Below are positions 19,120-31,125 of a stretch of 64,000 nucleotides of DNA, piece by piece; position 1 is the first letter of the stretch, and each line of letters begins with the position of its first letter. The DNA comes from Leptidea sinapis (taxonomy: Eukaryota; Arthropoda; Insecta; Lepidoptera; Pieridae): the NCBI RefSeq assembly GCF_905404315.1, contig NC_066301.1, forward strand, positions 3,038,001 to 3,102,000. Direction: 5' to 3'. Both the position numbers and the translations under genes were made by a program. A model generated the notes under the pieces. The model was not told the DNA's origin and did no database searches. It saw only the letters and a list, made by a program, of their open reading frames with translations.

Positions 19120-19420
19120 ATAAAAGGCATAAAAGGCATCGATATTGTAGTTGTTTTAATCGCAGATATAGTTTCAGAAATGATTTTGTTTTGCTTGTTA
19201 GCTCAACTTACGGCTATGTTCATAAACAGCACACTTTATTCTTTATAAAAGGCATTTATTTTCTCAAAATTAATTCCTTTAGAATTCGTTTTGATGTCAT
19301 TTCTAATATACTAGATACTACTACCGCTTCGGAAACAAATGGCACCCTAAGAGAGAAGAAGCAGCGCAAGAAACTCTCCCAGCATTCTTTTTTTTGCGCT
19401 CTATATATATATATAGATAT
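19120..19420 (-). repeat. Interspersed repeat family F, copy 1
   Basis: Shares GATGTCATTTC.AATATACTAG, the AAGAAACTCTCCC.AGCA motif and a GCGCTCT end with 33440-33930 and, in reverse, with 26990-27460. On the minus strand these copies read a conserved stretch, CWESFLRCFFSLRVPFVSEA, and ILEMTSK. It appears to be the 3' end of an unnamed transposon. Confidence 0.55.
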
Positions 19421-19563
19421 AGTGACATAGTTTTGTATGTTATAAAGGTAGTATAGCTTTCGTTCCAGACTACAAATAGGTAACACGGAAGTATTACTTA
19501 GATTATAATATTACGAAAATCGAAATGTTTCATTATGTAATGTATATATTTTATTTATATTGA

Positions 19564-19613
19564 GTGAAGAGCACTCTCATGGAACGCGAGAGGTCGCGGG
19601 TTCGAGTGCCGCA
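19564..19613 (+). mobile_element. Single tRNA-like arm of the foldback family
   Basis: GAGCACTCTCATGGAACGCG, then AGAGGTCGCGGGTTCGAGTG and CCGCA, followed by TAGTTCATAAATTTTATTT. This is the right arm only of the tRNA-like foldback element, with the D-arm side missing. No left arm is seen. Confidence 0.5.
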
Positions 19614-20274
19614 TAGTTCATAAATTTTATTTATAAATTTAATGTGTGTAAAATCTTCTATTCTTATTTTTTTAAACTTTAATGAGATACATACAAAATT
19701 TTTTCACACTACATAAAAACAATAATTTCTGCATGCAAGTAAAGTTATTATGCTACTAGAGCGAATTTCGAATAAAGCGGAATTTTCTCGGAAGTTTCCA
19801 ACGAATTTGTAAACAGTTTACATTTCACAATTGTCTGTAGTCGGGCTTTAGTTATTCTTCTTTCTAACTCATACGAAAGATGGAAAATACTGAAATGCAT
19901 GAGTTTCTCTCCCATTCTCTCGGTACTGTTTTATCTTTGAAATGTACAATATTATATTAAAGACCGTACCACCGAATTTGATACATTTTTTGATCTTAAA
20001 AATTATATTTATTAAAACGAAATTTACTGAGGTGACTGTTTTTCAAACGTCAGATTTTCGAGTACATAATTGTATCCTATCCTTAGCCATAAAATTTCAA
20101 AAATAATAATCAATGCCGTTCGATTTATTAATGGCGGTGTGGTTACTTTTTTCATTATTTACTGTTTAGAAAAAGTCCAATTTACAGCTGTAACAAAAAC
20201 CAAAGTCGAACCTTTTAAAATATAATGCTCTGTTACACTACAGTAAATGATAAATATTTCACCAGGTAACGAAA
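19614..20274. other. No recognisable feature
   Basis: AT-rich DNA. Nothing supported. Confidence 0.45.
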
Positions 20275-20870
20275 CCCAGAAAGAGATTGAGACATCGTGA
20301 TTGCCATACGGATCGAAGCCGTGCAAAGGTTGCTCGTGCTTTGACGATCTGTGAAGTGATATTTCCTTGAGTCGAAAACCTATCTATGATAACGTTACAT
20401 AGCATTTTGGAGGGTATTTATAGTAAAGTGATGCCTCTCCAGTTGTTGCATTGGCTGAGGTACATCTTTTTTGGAACTGTGATAAGAAGACCTTTATCCC
20501 AATCATCTGGTAAGTCTTTATCGCCAGATGCGTTGGAGCACGGGCGTCTGCGTATTTTCGGCTAATAACATGTCTGCTTTAAGCATTTCCGCGGTGATGA
20601 GATCAGCTTTTGCCAAGCAAAATAAGTGAGACGTCTTTGTTCTTTAAAGGATTTCTCTTTGAATTATGTTTCCCCTTCAGTGTCTGTGTGATTTTGTACA
20701 TCTACCTCAGATTTCCAGCGTCCGCTGCTTTTTGAGCACCATCAGCAATATTGTCGGCCAACATCCTTCTATCCTGGTGTGTACCACGATAGATGTTTTT
20801 GTGGATTTACCGGTATTGCTGCCTGACATCTTCGTTTATAGTTGTGTTATTCGGGGCAATTAGTTGCAGA
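20275..20870 (-). pseudogene. Decayed LINE reverse transcriptase fragment
   Basis: On the minus strand, broken frames read first a stretch like ADNIADGAQKAADAGNLR and LKGKHNSKRNPLKNKD (about 20650-20800). Next come LITAEMLKAD, and then (20380-20500) QCNNWRGITLLSIPSKMLCN, a hallmark RT block. This jumps to a C-terminal piece (KARATFARLRSVWQS, about 20300-20345), so an internal deletion has removed the catalytic centre. Many stops. CR1/L2-type is my guess. Confidence 0.6.
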
Positions 20871-22034
20871 AAAAGATCTCTTTTTCTTGCAATGAGGTCC
20901 CAAGTAATTTGTGACCTTAATCAAAAGACATTGGTTCATGTTACTGAGGTGCATTATATTTATCACTTAAGCAATGCAACGTCATATTATATTAATCTAG
21001 ATTCTTGACAATAATATTCATATGTTCAATTATGATTAAATTTAATAAATCAATCGATAGGCAAAAATCATAATTATTAAAAATGTTAAATTTATTTCTA
21101 AGTTTATTACACAGTTCTTACCTTGTAACAAGTGTATTGATGATTCGTTAAAATTATATTACTGATGCCTTGTTGCCTTTACAGCCATTTATCACTCTTA
21201 AGACTTACAATACTTGCGTGGCTATTATGTGTACGTATTTCGAAATATTACTTACAATAAAGATAAACATAAAATACCCTCACTCACAATTATTAATGTG
21301 ATTTTGGTAATGAAATTCAATTATTATGCAGCCGAAAACAATTGAGTAACAGGTGTGAAGGGGACATTAAATAGTGTTAATATCCATTTAATTATCGTAC
21401 TGCGAAATTGAAAATAGCACGGACAAGACCGCTAATTACTAACTCATGCAGCTAGGTATTAAATTTAATGTATTGAAAACTAGCTTTGACATAGTAATTT
21501 TAATATAACTCACCATAGTTAGCGTTTTAGCCTCATTTACTTAACACTTCTTATAAGAACCAAACCTAATATTTTGCTTCTATAGAGTTTCGCAAAACTA
21601 ACTTCAGCAAATTGAGTAAAAATATTTTCATACATAAATTGAGAGAAGAAACAAAACTCCAAAGAATTTACTGTTATAATGAATTTGTATGTTAAATATT
21701 GTATTATTGGTAACTATGCAACAAACTGTTTGATCGTTATCAACAAACATATTGACACAGAAAATAATATTGTATACAAATAAAATTAAAAATTAAAATA
21801 AATTCCATTCAACAATAAAATTTAAACAATATCAAAATGTTGAGACAATACACAAATAATACACGAATGAAAGTCGTCTCAATCGTTGTCAATCGTAGTC
21901 TTAAAAAATACATAATTGATTAGTTAAATAAAACAATAATGATTCTTAATAATAATAATAACAGAAAAATAATAATAAAATGTTAATAATAAGCCTCCTA
22001 TTTGTAACATTGTAAATGTAGCCAAAGTGTTTTA
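20871..22034. other. No recognisable gene
   Basis: AT-rich DNA with short AAT repeats near 21946-21980. The plus-strand frames at 20666-21008 overlap the decayed LINE and are not genes. Confidence 0.45.
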
Positions 22035-22266
22035 CTGAACCTCAGGCCAACATTCAACACTTCCTTCCCTCCACAAATAAGGCGAAGTCAGGAAACGCTT
22101 CCAGTAGCGTATTGAGGGCACAGAGGGTGTGCGGAATGGGGGAGCTGGCCCGTGCAACTATTCGACAGAAAGGGACAACAAAGATATTGTGCCCCCAGGA
22201 TCGGCAAAAGTAATCTGGGGTATAGAGCTTGGCCAGCTGATCATGTAGATGGGTACCATTAATCAA
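22035..22266 (-). pseudogene. C-terminal tail of a LINE ORF2
   Basis: A 70-codon frame reads NIFVVPFCRIVARASSPIPH and TLCALNTLLEAFPDFALF. This pattern (VPxCRT..SPIPR.L..LN....DLF) resembles the C-terminal tail of insect LINE ORF2 proteins. No catalytic part is present. Confidence 0.45.
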
Positions 22267-24096
22267 AAAAATATTTTAGAAATAGAATTAGTTTTTAAAC
22301 GGAACACTACCTACCGTGTCAAAATAACAAACAATGCTTGATTTTTAGTTGTTATGATTCTTTAAATAGAACAATGCCTCACCTTGACAAAAGAAGGTAT
22401 TTTACTATTTTCTTCCCAACAAATCACTCAACCGTAGAGTCTGATAAATGACAAATAGAATAGATCTCCAATTACGTTGTCGAAATGTAACATCAATTTG
22501 ATAAAAGGTTTGGGCGAGCCAATACACGAGGGAAGGATCACGAAACGTCCAACAATCATTTTAGGAAACATTCAGTTGAGCTGATCTGTTGTCGGTGTGG
22601 CTCTTATTGATCGATTTTCATTCCAAGCTATCTAAATAGTTTTAATACGTACTTCCGCTATTACATTGTATTAAATGTAGTAACGGAATACGCTACAGTA
22701 ATTGTTCCCTACGCTGTTACATAAAGTGTTTCTTAAAAGTGACTTAATATAATAGTATGGTACTAGGGGCCTCAGTATATAACTTTTGGATTGTTAATTC
22801 ATTTGGATTTAAAATTAAAGATAAGAATTAGAGATATTTGAATGCAAATTCCAGCGTGGAACTAACGGCAGCAGAAACTGCTTGCAAAATAAATCCTGGG
22901 CTTGGAAATGATATGGCTAAATAGTAGACGAAACTTTGACTTGAAGAATGAACCTCGAGGAGAACTAACTACTGCCAAACTTCTAACTAATGTCATCATC
23001 ATCATTCATCATCCATTTTAATTCTACATACAGGAATCCTTCGGCATGTACCCGATCAACCCGTTAATTCAGTCACGAAAGCATCTGCAACTTTCCTGAC
23101 TCCATTGACGATATGTCTTTATCACTAATCCTTCACATTCGTCTATACTAAAAATCTAATACTAACTAATGAGAAAGTGTTATAAATTTTGGTATTAGTT
23201 GCTTAGTATAACTCTTAAATTATTAACATAATAATATTATAATGTTGTTACCAATAGTATATCTTTCAACCTATTACATATCAGTTACGATAAATATTTA
23301 AAAGATGTTTTTCCCTACACTACGAAACTTACAGATAAATAACACTACCCAAAATTATAGCAAAATTACCCTAAATACAGAGCAGAGTTAACAAATTTGC
23401 AACAATTCATCACCCGCCCCGGGCGTTAAGGACTTATCAGTATACACGCGAGCATCAGTTTGTGAATGGGTCCATAGATCACGTTCAGGTCTACGTTTCG
23501 GAGAACATTTTGTTCAATTGGCTTAGAGAGTTATCATTTTTATTGTTACGTAACTTGTGTAATTTTTATGTCAAGTTCAATTGAAATATTAAAACTAAGA
23601 CACACAGTACACGTGATGATAGTTCTAACTGGTCACAGAGTACACCTATGAGTGTAAGTGCTTAGTTGATATTATCGTGTCGAACGCTATGATAATATCT
23701 CAGTAATTATTGCAATTTTCTTCCTTTTTATTTTTTAATTATTAATTTTTTTACACACAAGAGAGTATCTTACAATTTTACTTAAATTTAATTACAAACA
23801 TAAACAGATTCGGCTTTTACCGTGTACAACTTCTTGTTTAAGTATTTCACCTGAGCTTATTTGGCAAAATTTATTTTTCTTTAAGGGTCTTTCTTTAACT
23901 GCCTTATTCTCATTCCTGCTTTAATTTAATTTAATATCAAAAGATATTTTGATTTTTAAGTGACTTTATTCATCTTGTTCATGGAAATTACACTTATGAT
24001 TGTCAATTTTTTTATATAACTATTTGACACCATTTTTAATTATACATTACTATGTAGTAAATTATATCTAAACCAGCTTTTAAAATCGATACATTA
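22267..24096. other. No recognisable feature
   Basis: Nearly 2 kb of AT-rich DNA. I find no coding, RNA or repeat signal that I can support. Confidence 0.45.
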
Positions 24097-24187
24097 TTTT
24101 TATTTTTATTTTTTTTGCACCCAGACAAAGGGAAAGGGCTACCCTCCGGGATTACGAAGGGAGGGAGGTGGTGAATGCTCATGCATA

Positions 24188-24212
24188 CCAACGCAGCCTA
24201 AGGCTGCGTTGG
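24188..24212 (-). other. 3' UTR stem-loop of copy 2
   Basis: CCAACGCAGCC-TAA-GGCTGCGTTGG, an 11-bp perfect stem with a 3-nt loop. It is conserved with copy 1 (10053-10077) and is a likely structure for RT recognition. Confidence 0.6.
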
Positions 24213-24582
24213 TTATGTGGGACTCACGTAAGAACCTAAGTGCCTACCCACTAAACACCACCTGAGGTTGGCTTTGGGCAGTGTGCCCTCTAAGCCTTCA
24301 TCGTAGGCGACCATCTCTCGGGGAAGAGAGGCGCAAGCGGCACTCCCTAGGGAGTGTTCGCTGGGAATGCACAGAAGGTGCTGTCTAATAGAGACTTGGC
24401 GACATCAGAAGGATTATCACAAACGGGAGGTGAGGCTACATGTATCTGGTACCTGTCAATCCAGGTCAGACGAAAGATTGAGAGAGGAGAAATTTAAAAA
24501 TAGTGATTTGGTTAGATCGAGTGATACGCCCCTAGGCTTCACTCGTACCGCACTATGTGGTAAGCGTTAAGCGCTTTAGGAA

Positions 24583-26148
24583 TTACGAGGAGGCCACCAA
24601 ATGGTGGTGCTCCGCCAGCGCAAAGAGGCGCTCCTTGGAGGACTTAGCCGTCCTGAGTTTCCGTGCCAGGACGGATATTTCTTGAATGTCGACTTCGCTT
24701 AGTGAGGCGTAAATCTCTTCCAGGTCTTTCAGGGTGTTTTGCACCTGTGATTGAGCCTGGGGAGGTACTGCCCGCCTGGGGCCACTGAAGGTGGCCGGGG
24801 CGGGGCGGGAGTAGACATTGAATGCCTGAGAGGGAGGGGCTGATTGTCTCCATGAGGTGGAGAGTTGGGGCCCGACAGTTTTATTCCTCATATGAGGAAA
24901 GTGGGATAGGGTGAGGTTAGAGGCCAGAGGTGGCCTTTGTTTTGGCGGCCTGGAAGTCTGCTTATTAGCAGCCTTCGGGGCGGAACGAGGGGCACAAGGG
25001 CATCCGCGATAATTCGCAGTATGGCCCTCCTGCCCGCAGAGCACGCATGCGGGAGGTGTTACCTCGTCGCGAGTGCGTTTGCACTCTTTGGTGCTGTGGG
25101 GTTCGAGGCACTTTACGCACCTGGGAGGAGCAGAGCAGTTTGCCGCTGCGTGGCCATACATCTGGCAGCGGTGACATTGACCGGGGAACCCCCGGTTGTG
25201 TGGGGCTTCCACACGTATGTTGGAGAGCCCACATACGGTGAACTCTCCTTTGAAAAGTTCCCTGGCTTCAGGGACGTTAGTTTGAATGACTAACGCTAAC
25301 GGGTATTTCTTCCCGGTACGGCTGTACATTTTATGTACAGCCTCGACCGGAAAGCCTTCCTTGACAAGGTCCTCCTGTATGAGCTCATTAGAGAGCTCGT
25401 ACGGGAGGCCTCGGAGGACAGCCTTGACCTTGCGCTCTTCCGGGAGCGCATAGGTGTGGTAAGGCATGTTGTTACGCGAGAGGAGGAGGGTGAGGTTGCG
25501 GAAGTCGTCCGTGGTCGGTACGACTATGCGTATTGCCTCACCTGTGTTTGAGGCACGGGTGTATCGCACCTTGTGATCGGTGCAAAGTTGGGCTACATAT
25601 GTCCACTTTGCCTTATCACGGAGAAAGATAGGCGGTGGAGGCTTGTTGCTAGGGTGGACGGGCGAGCGTGTCGCCGGTTGGCAAGAGGAGGGGACCGAGT
25701 CCGGGGGTAAACTAATGTCGAGGGACATTAGTGGTACTGGGTGGGAAGAGGAGGTTAAAACCTTATCAGACGCGATGCGCTTGGCCTGACGCTTCTTTCT
25801 GGACTGGACCAGTTGGAATGAATCGTCTGAGGGACGATAGGGACGGAGAGAGGTGTCGAGTACGGAACCAGTGAGTGTTCCGTTATCTGATTCCTCCGAG
25901 GAGGAATGGACTGGCCGCTTGCGGCCGTAGGAGGCGGAGTCGGAGAACTCCATGTCCTCGGAAGTAGGTTTGTGAGCGGAGGGCTCATCGGGGGACGCGG
26001 GGGAGTCAGCAAGGAGCTGACTTTGAGTGTTGGCCGCGGAGGAGATGACGCTATCGACCAGCGACTGGTCGAATTTGATATTTGCGGCTTTAATCAAAGC
26101 CGCAATCTGGACTGCGAGGGCGTGGCGAGGGTCCGCTGATGGAGCCAT
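24583..26148 (-). CDS. Intact LINE ORF1 (gag-like RNA-binding protein)
   Basis: 521 codons, ATG to TAA, no interruption. The start is the one used by copy 1 (MAPSAD...). Regions: Ser/Pro-rich N-terminus with a basic patch KKRQAKR (118-124); PRE_C2HC-type domain about 172-315; three knuckles at C325-C328-H333-C338, C344-C347-H351-C356 and C368-C371-H376-C383; Pro/Ser-rich C-terminus ending in a helical region (about 475-515). Such proteins bind LINE RNA and form particles in cytoplasm and nucleus. Here it stands without an ORF2, like the mammalian HAL1 (half-L1) elements. Whether it is expressed cannot be seen. Its openness could mean recent origin or retained function. Confidence 0.85.
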   Translation of the reverse strand: MAPSADPRHALAVQIAALIKAANIKFDQSLVDSVISSAANTQSQLLADSPASPDEPSAHKPTSEDMEFSDSASYGRKRPVHSSSEESDNGTLTGSVLDTSLRPYRPSDDSFQLVQSRKKRQAKRIASDKVLTSSSHPVPLMSLDISLPPDSVPSSCQPATRSPVHPSNKPPPPIFLRDKAKWTYVAQLCTDHKVRYTRASNTGEAIRIVVPTTDDFRNLTLLLSRNNMPYHTYALPEERKVKAVLRGLPYELSNELIQEDLVKEGFPVEAVHKMYSRTGKKYPLALVIQTNVPEARELFKGEFTVCGLSNIRVEAPHNRGFPGQCHRCQMYGHAAANCSAPPRCVKCLEPHSTKECKRTRDEVTPPACVLCGQEGHTANYRGCPCAPRSAPKAANKQTSRPPKQRPPLASNLTLSHFPHMRNKTVGPQLSTSWRQSAPPSQAFNVYSRPAPATFSGPRRAVPPQAQSQVQNTLKDLEEIYASLSEVDIQEISVLARKLRTAKSSKERLFALAEHHHLVASS

Positions 26149-26578
26149 ACTGATGAAGCCTCCCCGCCGAGAGCAGGGAGCAACGGGGGTCGGAAGTGGC
26201 GCGGCTATCCCTAATGGTTATTGCCGCGAACCGTCACCCTTGGGAAAGCCCAAGTGCAATGGGATCGGGTCGTCCGGTTTCTCTCAGGTCAGGAGGCCTG
26301 AGAAACGCACCGGGTCAACGTTAGCCGAGTTAGTTGTCACCGTTAGGTATCCTTCAGCTCAACCGCGATGACACGCAACTCACTTACTACAATAAAAATT
26401 GCTGTAAACAAGCTGCGGGCCGGAACGAATTCGACGTAACCAGTCGAACTTGGCGTAGAATACCTCGTACCACACGTAGCGGAGCTGCGTAGCGTAGCAC
26501 TGGGCGTAGCGTGGCGGCGTAGCGGAGCGTGAGCACAGGCGCGTGTAGTTGTCTGCTCGGCGCGGGGGCCGAGACAAG

Positions 26579-26989
26579 AATGACGATTAATACATTATTA
26601 AAATACATTATTTAAACTTTTGAACATTTATAAATCAGGAGCTCCTCTGATTCACAAAACAATAGTTAATATTAATTATTATAAATATTAATGATCAACA
26701 TTTTAAATATTATTGAGATGCTCACTTTATAACACTTTTTATCAGAAAGCATTATTTTCACGACCATATTTAAGTAGCAACTGTAATGGAACGTCGAAGG
26801 TTTCAAGTCTCCTGAGAGACGTTGTCATGTCGTTCATTCCTTAGTAGAAAGCTTGTGGCGTAACCTCTCTAGAGTAACATTAGAGGTTCCTAACATTAAC
26901 AATTCCGTACTATAAATAAATATTATGACTGTTCATTGTCGGTACATTTATGAAAATTTAATATAAGTTCACAAAAATCGTCACCTTTC
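26579..26989. other. No recognisable feature
   Basis: AT-rich flank of copy 2. Nothing supported. Confidence 0.4.
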
Positions 26990-27460
26990 TGCTCTAAATA
27001 GTGATTTTCATTATTATAACGCTAGAAATAAGGGATTGCTTGTAACTAATTCTAGTAGGCTTCATAAGATACATAACTTTAAGGGCAAATGTATATTTTT
27101 TTATAATAAAGTCCTAGCCACTATTCTGTCATTATCTTAAATAAATTTAAATGTTTTCTTAAAAAATGGGTCTGTCGTAAATCCTACTACTCCACAGCTG
27201 AATATCTAAGCGATAGCCTAGAACTTGATTGTGATTATTTCATATCAATAGTAATGACAGTACAATATTGTATATTTTATGAAAAAAAGCGCAAAAAAAA
27301 ATGCTGGGAGAGTTTCTTTTGCCTCTTCTTCTCTCTCAGAGCGCTATTTGTTTCCAAAGCGGTAGAAGTATTAAGTATATTAGAAATGACATCAAAAATA
27401 ATTCTAATGGAATCAAGTTTGAGAAAATAAAATGCCTTTTAAAGTATTTATCGTATAAAG
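26990..27460 (+). pseudogene. Repeat family F, copy with coding remnant
   Basis: On the plus strand broken frames read SSRLHKIHNFKGKCIFFYNK, then KSYYSTAEYLSDSLELDCDY, and CWESFFCLFFSLRALFVSKA. The FYNK..P-type phrase followed by YYS..EYL is typical of C-terminal tails of insect transposon proteins (LINE-like tail is my guess). The same DNA occurs in reverse at 33440-33930 (and its duplicate 40994-41484) and in part at 19120-19420. Confidence 0.5.
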
Positions 27461-28136
27461 TTTATAACTGTATATAAAGGATGTTAAAAACTTTAAGCTT
27501 CAGTATATTAATTACATCGACAAAATAGCGGTCAAAGTAATGATGATTAAGAAACTCCCTGTGATTTTAAATTTCAAAATATTGTATTTGGGTGGTACAA
27601 GTCAACTATCGAAGGACGCGAATGGATCCAAAACACTATCGAAGCGTTTATTGTGTATCATTGGCCCTTCAATATTTTAGGCAGTGCTTAATCTTCTTTT
27701 ATTCAATGATTTGACGGTTCGGATTTTGACGATCAGTTCTGGATATTCGGACACAGTCGGTAAGTTGCATAGTGCAATCTAGAAGTTATTTAACTGATCA
27801 TCTGTATAAGACCAAATATGGCCTTAATTGTGCGGAATAGCTGTAACATTGGAAAGCCTTACCATTAAAGCGCGATGAAAATAACATGCTCTATTAACCC
27901 AAAGGAAATCAAATCCGAGATTACTTACTTTATGATGAAGCTAACGCTCATTCCATAAGTACAATTTCTATATTCAGACCTAATCCCAAATTGAGGAGCC
28001 TGATGTTTTAATAAAATTCCTTTTGATCTCTCAAATTGATCTCTCATGACTACTTTTATAAATCCCAGTATTAATCTTTCTACAAAGTTTCATCGGTTCG
28101 GTGTAGCGGTTCTTGCGTAATTCAAAGGAAAATATG
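27461..28136. other. No recognisable feature
   Basis: Mostly AT-rich DNA with no supported gene. Confidence 0.45.
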
Positions 28137-28640
28137 CACAGAACAAGACGTCCCAAATATTGCAGTATCTGAAGACGAAGGTTTTCAACCAGTGTGTCTT
28201 GCCAGAGATGACTTACAGTACGCAGACGTGGTCGCTAACAATGGGCCTTATCAGGCTCATTGTCGCTCAAAGGGCAATGGAGAGGGCTATGCTCGGAGTT
28301 TCCCTACGACATCGAATCAGAAATAGGAAGATCTGCAGGAGAACCAAAGTCACATTGCTATTTGAGCTGAATGATTGCAATACTGAAGTGGCAGTGGGCA
28401 GGGTACAGATCGACGGACAGATGGCTGGTGAGGCAGAAAAGTCCTCGAATTGTGAGACGTACCGTACGGAAGACGCAGTGTCGGTAGGCCCCCCACAAGA
28501 TGGACTGATATTTTGGTCAATTTCACCGGAATACGTTGGACGAGGGCAGTGCAGGACCGGTCGTCGTGGAGATCTTTGGAAGTGGCGTTTGTCCAGCAGT
28601 GGACGACTTCCGGCTGATGATGATGATGAGAGATAAAGTG
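28137..28640 (+). pseudogene. RTE-type LINE, 3' end of the RT ORF
   Basis: Frame 28160-28636 reads KTKVFNQCVLPEMTY and TMGLIRLIVAQRAMERAMLG, then RHRIRNRKICRRTKVT, and ends in a (GAT)n coding tail. This is the C-terminus of the RTE-clade LINE common in Lepidoptera. The usual segment with a tryptophan-rich VAKLKWQWAGH is shifted out of frame around 28380-28470, and the last part (QDGLIFWSISPEY) is also off-frame. 5'-truncated and dead. Related pieces: 54553-54807 (reverse) and 62722-62870 (reverse). Confidence 0.72.
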
Positions 28641-29010
28641 ACAAGAGAATGACTTGAAAGAAAAATAGAATAAATTTCAGTGAAATTAGGTGTTAACGCC
28701 TAGCATGAGTTTGTGGAACGCACACTAAACCGTTGCTGTGACATTTGATGTGTTCGTGTGTGCGTCATCGCCGCTTGCCGTTATTTTAATTTCATTCACT
28801 CTTTTTTAATTCGAGCGTCGAGTATTAACGACCTGCATATGTCACCTCCACTGCAATTTGTATATTAAGTATTACCAAAGTAATTAAAATTAAATGTATT
28901 AGTAAGATATTCATTTTTATTATTTTTGTATTTTATATGATATTAAACATATATGTAAAACAAATCTTATAACAATATTTACAATACTACGACTACATAA
29001 AATTAAAACT
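28641..29010. other. No recognisable feature
   Basis: Spacer; nothing supported. Confidence 0.4.
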
Positions 29011-29210
29011 ATCATTACGTGGAAGCGTACCAAGAATACTGGCAGCATTACCGCGTTGGATAGCAAGGCTGATCCGTTGACCGAAATAGCTGCCAGCGCT
29101 TGGGTTTCCAGTAGCCTTATTGAGGCGCGAAGATAGTATTTTGAACATTCTCCGCGCCTCTGGGCCCCACGGGCCAAGTTTCTTTTTATTATTAAATCAC
29201 ATCTCAACAT
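29011..29210 (-). pseudogene. Short LINE ORF2 C-terminal fragment
   Basis: On the minus strand one frame reads FGQRISLAIQRGNAASILGT, a phrase I associate with the C-terminal tail of a lepidopteran LINE. The longer open frame at 28920-29318 (132 codons) is in another frame over the same DNA and is likely spurious. Confidence 0.42.
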
Positions 29211-29724
29211 TAGGCGTAAAACGGAAAGAAATATATGACCACAAATAAATGTGTGTGTATTGTTTGTGCTTAAACTTCTGATCAAATGAAAGCAGACGTG
29301 CATACGCCAGCACGCCATTTATTATGTAAAAATAACACATCTAGGACACAATACTGCTCTATGTATTGTAATCGTGAATATTTAGTGAAGTTGAAATGGT
29401 ATTTTTTTATTAATTCGAAAATATAATAACAATAATAATTTATTCACTTCAGACACAGAGATCTATAATATAATACAGCATTTACCAAATTGTGAGGGTC
29501 TAAATAAAATATTATCAGTAAAATGTCACAAAAAACACAAAAATTTTCATTAATCAAGTGCAGAGCTGAAAGAAGTTTTATTTATGATAAATGTCCCCCT
29601 TACAGAGCACCCTTGCCACCACGAGTCGACGTTATGGGTATTATAGTTATTATTATGACGGATAGGTATTCACGATATTTATTTTATTAATTTGATGTCG
29701 ATATAAATATTAAAATCACAGAAG
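29211..29724. other. No recognisable feature
   Basis: AT-rich spacer between transposon fragments. Confidence 0.4.
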
Positions 29725-30620
29725 CATTGCCGGCCTTTAAGTTGGCTAAAACAGTGGCTCTTGTGAGGTTAAGGTCTACGTTTGTCTCTTCGTTTGCCTT
29801 TCTACGCGCGCGGTGCATATAGAACTTGTCACGGAGCTTACTAAGGATAGTTTTCTGTCTGCTTTTAATAGATTTTTATCTCGTCGAGGTCCGGTCTCTA
29901 CTGTCTATTCAGATAAAGGGACAAACTTGCACCAAGCGAAAGCTAAGTGAGACGCATCATTTTCTTACTGTTTCTTTTCTTTTAAATTTAACGACGAATT
30001 CAGTAACATGTTGGCCAGTAATCGCATTCAGTGGATACTGAATCCACCCGCAGCTCCTTATTTCGGTGGGTATTGGGAAGTTTACATGAAGAGTTTGAAG
30101 ACGCATCTCTTTAGAGTGATTGGTGATCAATTATTATCATATGAAAAATTGACAACCGTACTCACTCAGATTGAGGCTGTAATGAACAAACGTCTAACTC
30201 ATATCACACACTCGTCACTGTCTAGTGATCCTTCAGAACCATTAGCTCTTACACCTGTATTTTTTTTAAATTTAACACCACTTAAGGATTTTACAGCATT
30301 TAATATGATTGATGACAAAGTCAATTTAATCTCGCGTTATGACTAAATTAATGAGCTCGTTACTTTATTCTAGCGTCATTGGAGAAACGAATATTTGCAC
30401 ACCTTACAAGTTGGGCAAAAATGGAACAATTCAAGTAATCCGACGGGCGTTGGAACTGTAGTTATCTTAAACACGGACCACCTCTGCATTGGCCGCTAGG
30501 CATTGTAGAAGAAACTTTTTCAGGAAAGGACTGTGTTATAAGAACGGTTCAGGTCCGTTAGTGGAACGTATCTTCGTCCTGTTGTGCGAATTTGTCCTAT
30601 ACCAAACCATCTCGTATGGT
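29725..30620 (+). pseudogene. BEL/Pao-type LTR retroelement, integrase and C-terminal domain remnant
   Basis: A broken piece of pol. About 29805-29930 encodes the integrase core stretch that follows the first catalytic residues, with the local SDKGTN motif. The open frame 30008-30346 carries the rest of the core, including the segment with the last catalytic Glu region, and the start of the C-terminal DUF5641-type domain. This continues in other frames to about 30570. Several frameshifts and stops are present. Gag, protease and RT are absent. It sits directly upstream of LTR-like DNA at 30780. Confidence 0.65.
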
Positions 30621-30779
30621 TGTTAGCATCGCCTTCTTAATTTTGTTTAGTTTATTAGCTTAATATTAATCGTTCGTATTTCTTAATTTCGCGTTTCTCA
30701 AATGTTTAAATTAACTCACGCAACTTCAATTATGCATTTCATATTTTTGTTTTGAAGGGAACCCTTCCAGCGGGGGAAA

Positions 30780-31015
30780 ATGTTGGGCCCATATTTCATT
30801 TGCTCATGTCGGAACGAACTTGTAACTGTCAGCGTCAACGTCAGTTGTCAAGTTCTCGTTTCCACTCCCCGCTTCCTCATCCCTCCTGCCGCACCCCGTG
30901 CCCTCTCCCCCTACCTCGCACACACTTTCTCGTCGGTGGATCACGCGCTGACACGCTCGCGCAGCGTTCTGCGTCCCTCGTATTCTCTTAATGTAATGGG
31001 GACGCACCACCAAAC
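30780..31015 (+). repeat. Probable 3' LTR of the BEL/Pao element
   Basis: Starts TGTTGGGCCC just after the pol remnant and a short gap, as a 3' LTR does after pol. C-rich, ending somewhere near 31010. The partner LTR is not in view, so the borders are estimates. Confidence 0.4.
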
Positions 31016-31125
31016 TAACCTCATCAGTGATAAGTGACCTAGAAGTAAAAAAACGTAGAAGAAAGGATTAACATAAAGGCCAATTTGATTCCCCCGGGGG
31101 CTGCATCAATATATCATTTCTAACT

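Larger units (their letters stand above)
24097..26578 (-). mobile_element. ORF1-only Jockey-like LINE, copy 2
   Basis: Same family as copy 1, on the minus strand. It has the 5' end (GTCTCGG at 26578 inward), 5' UTR, an open ORF1 (24583-26148), about the first 25 codons' worth of the ORF2 start (about 24515-24575), then a jump to the last part of the 3' region (matching from about 9780 of copy 1) and a tail of A8TA5TA5T type (24097-24116). Nearly all of ORF2, endonuclease and RT, is absent. AATAATGTAT occurs on both sides but not flush with the 5' end, so a target-site duplication is not proven. It differs clearly from copy 1, so it is another subfamily. Confidence 0.78.

Noticed and set aside
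18975..19430. 151-codon plus-strand frame
   Set aside because: Its second half lies over the interspersed family F repeat in the antisense direction and the rest has no recognisable domain; likely chance.
28920..29318. 132-codon minus-strand frame
   Set aside because: It overlaps, in a different frame, a LINE-like stretch (GQRISLAIQRGNAAS); no signal of a real protein.
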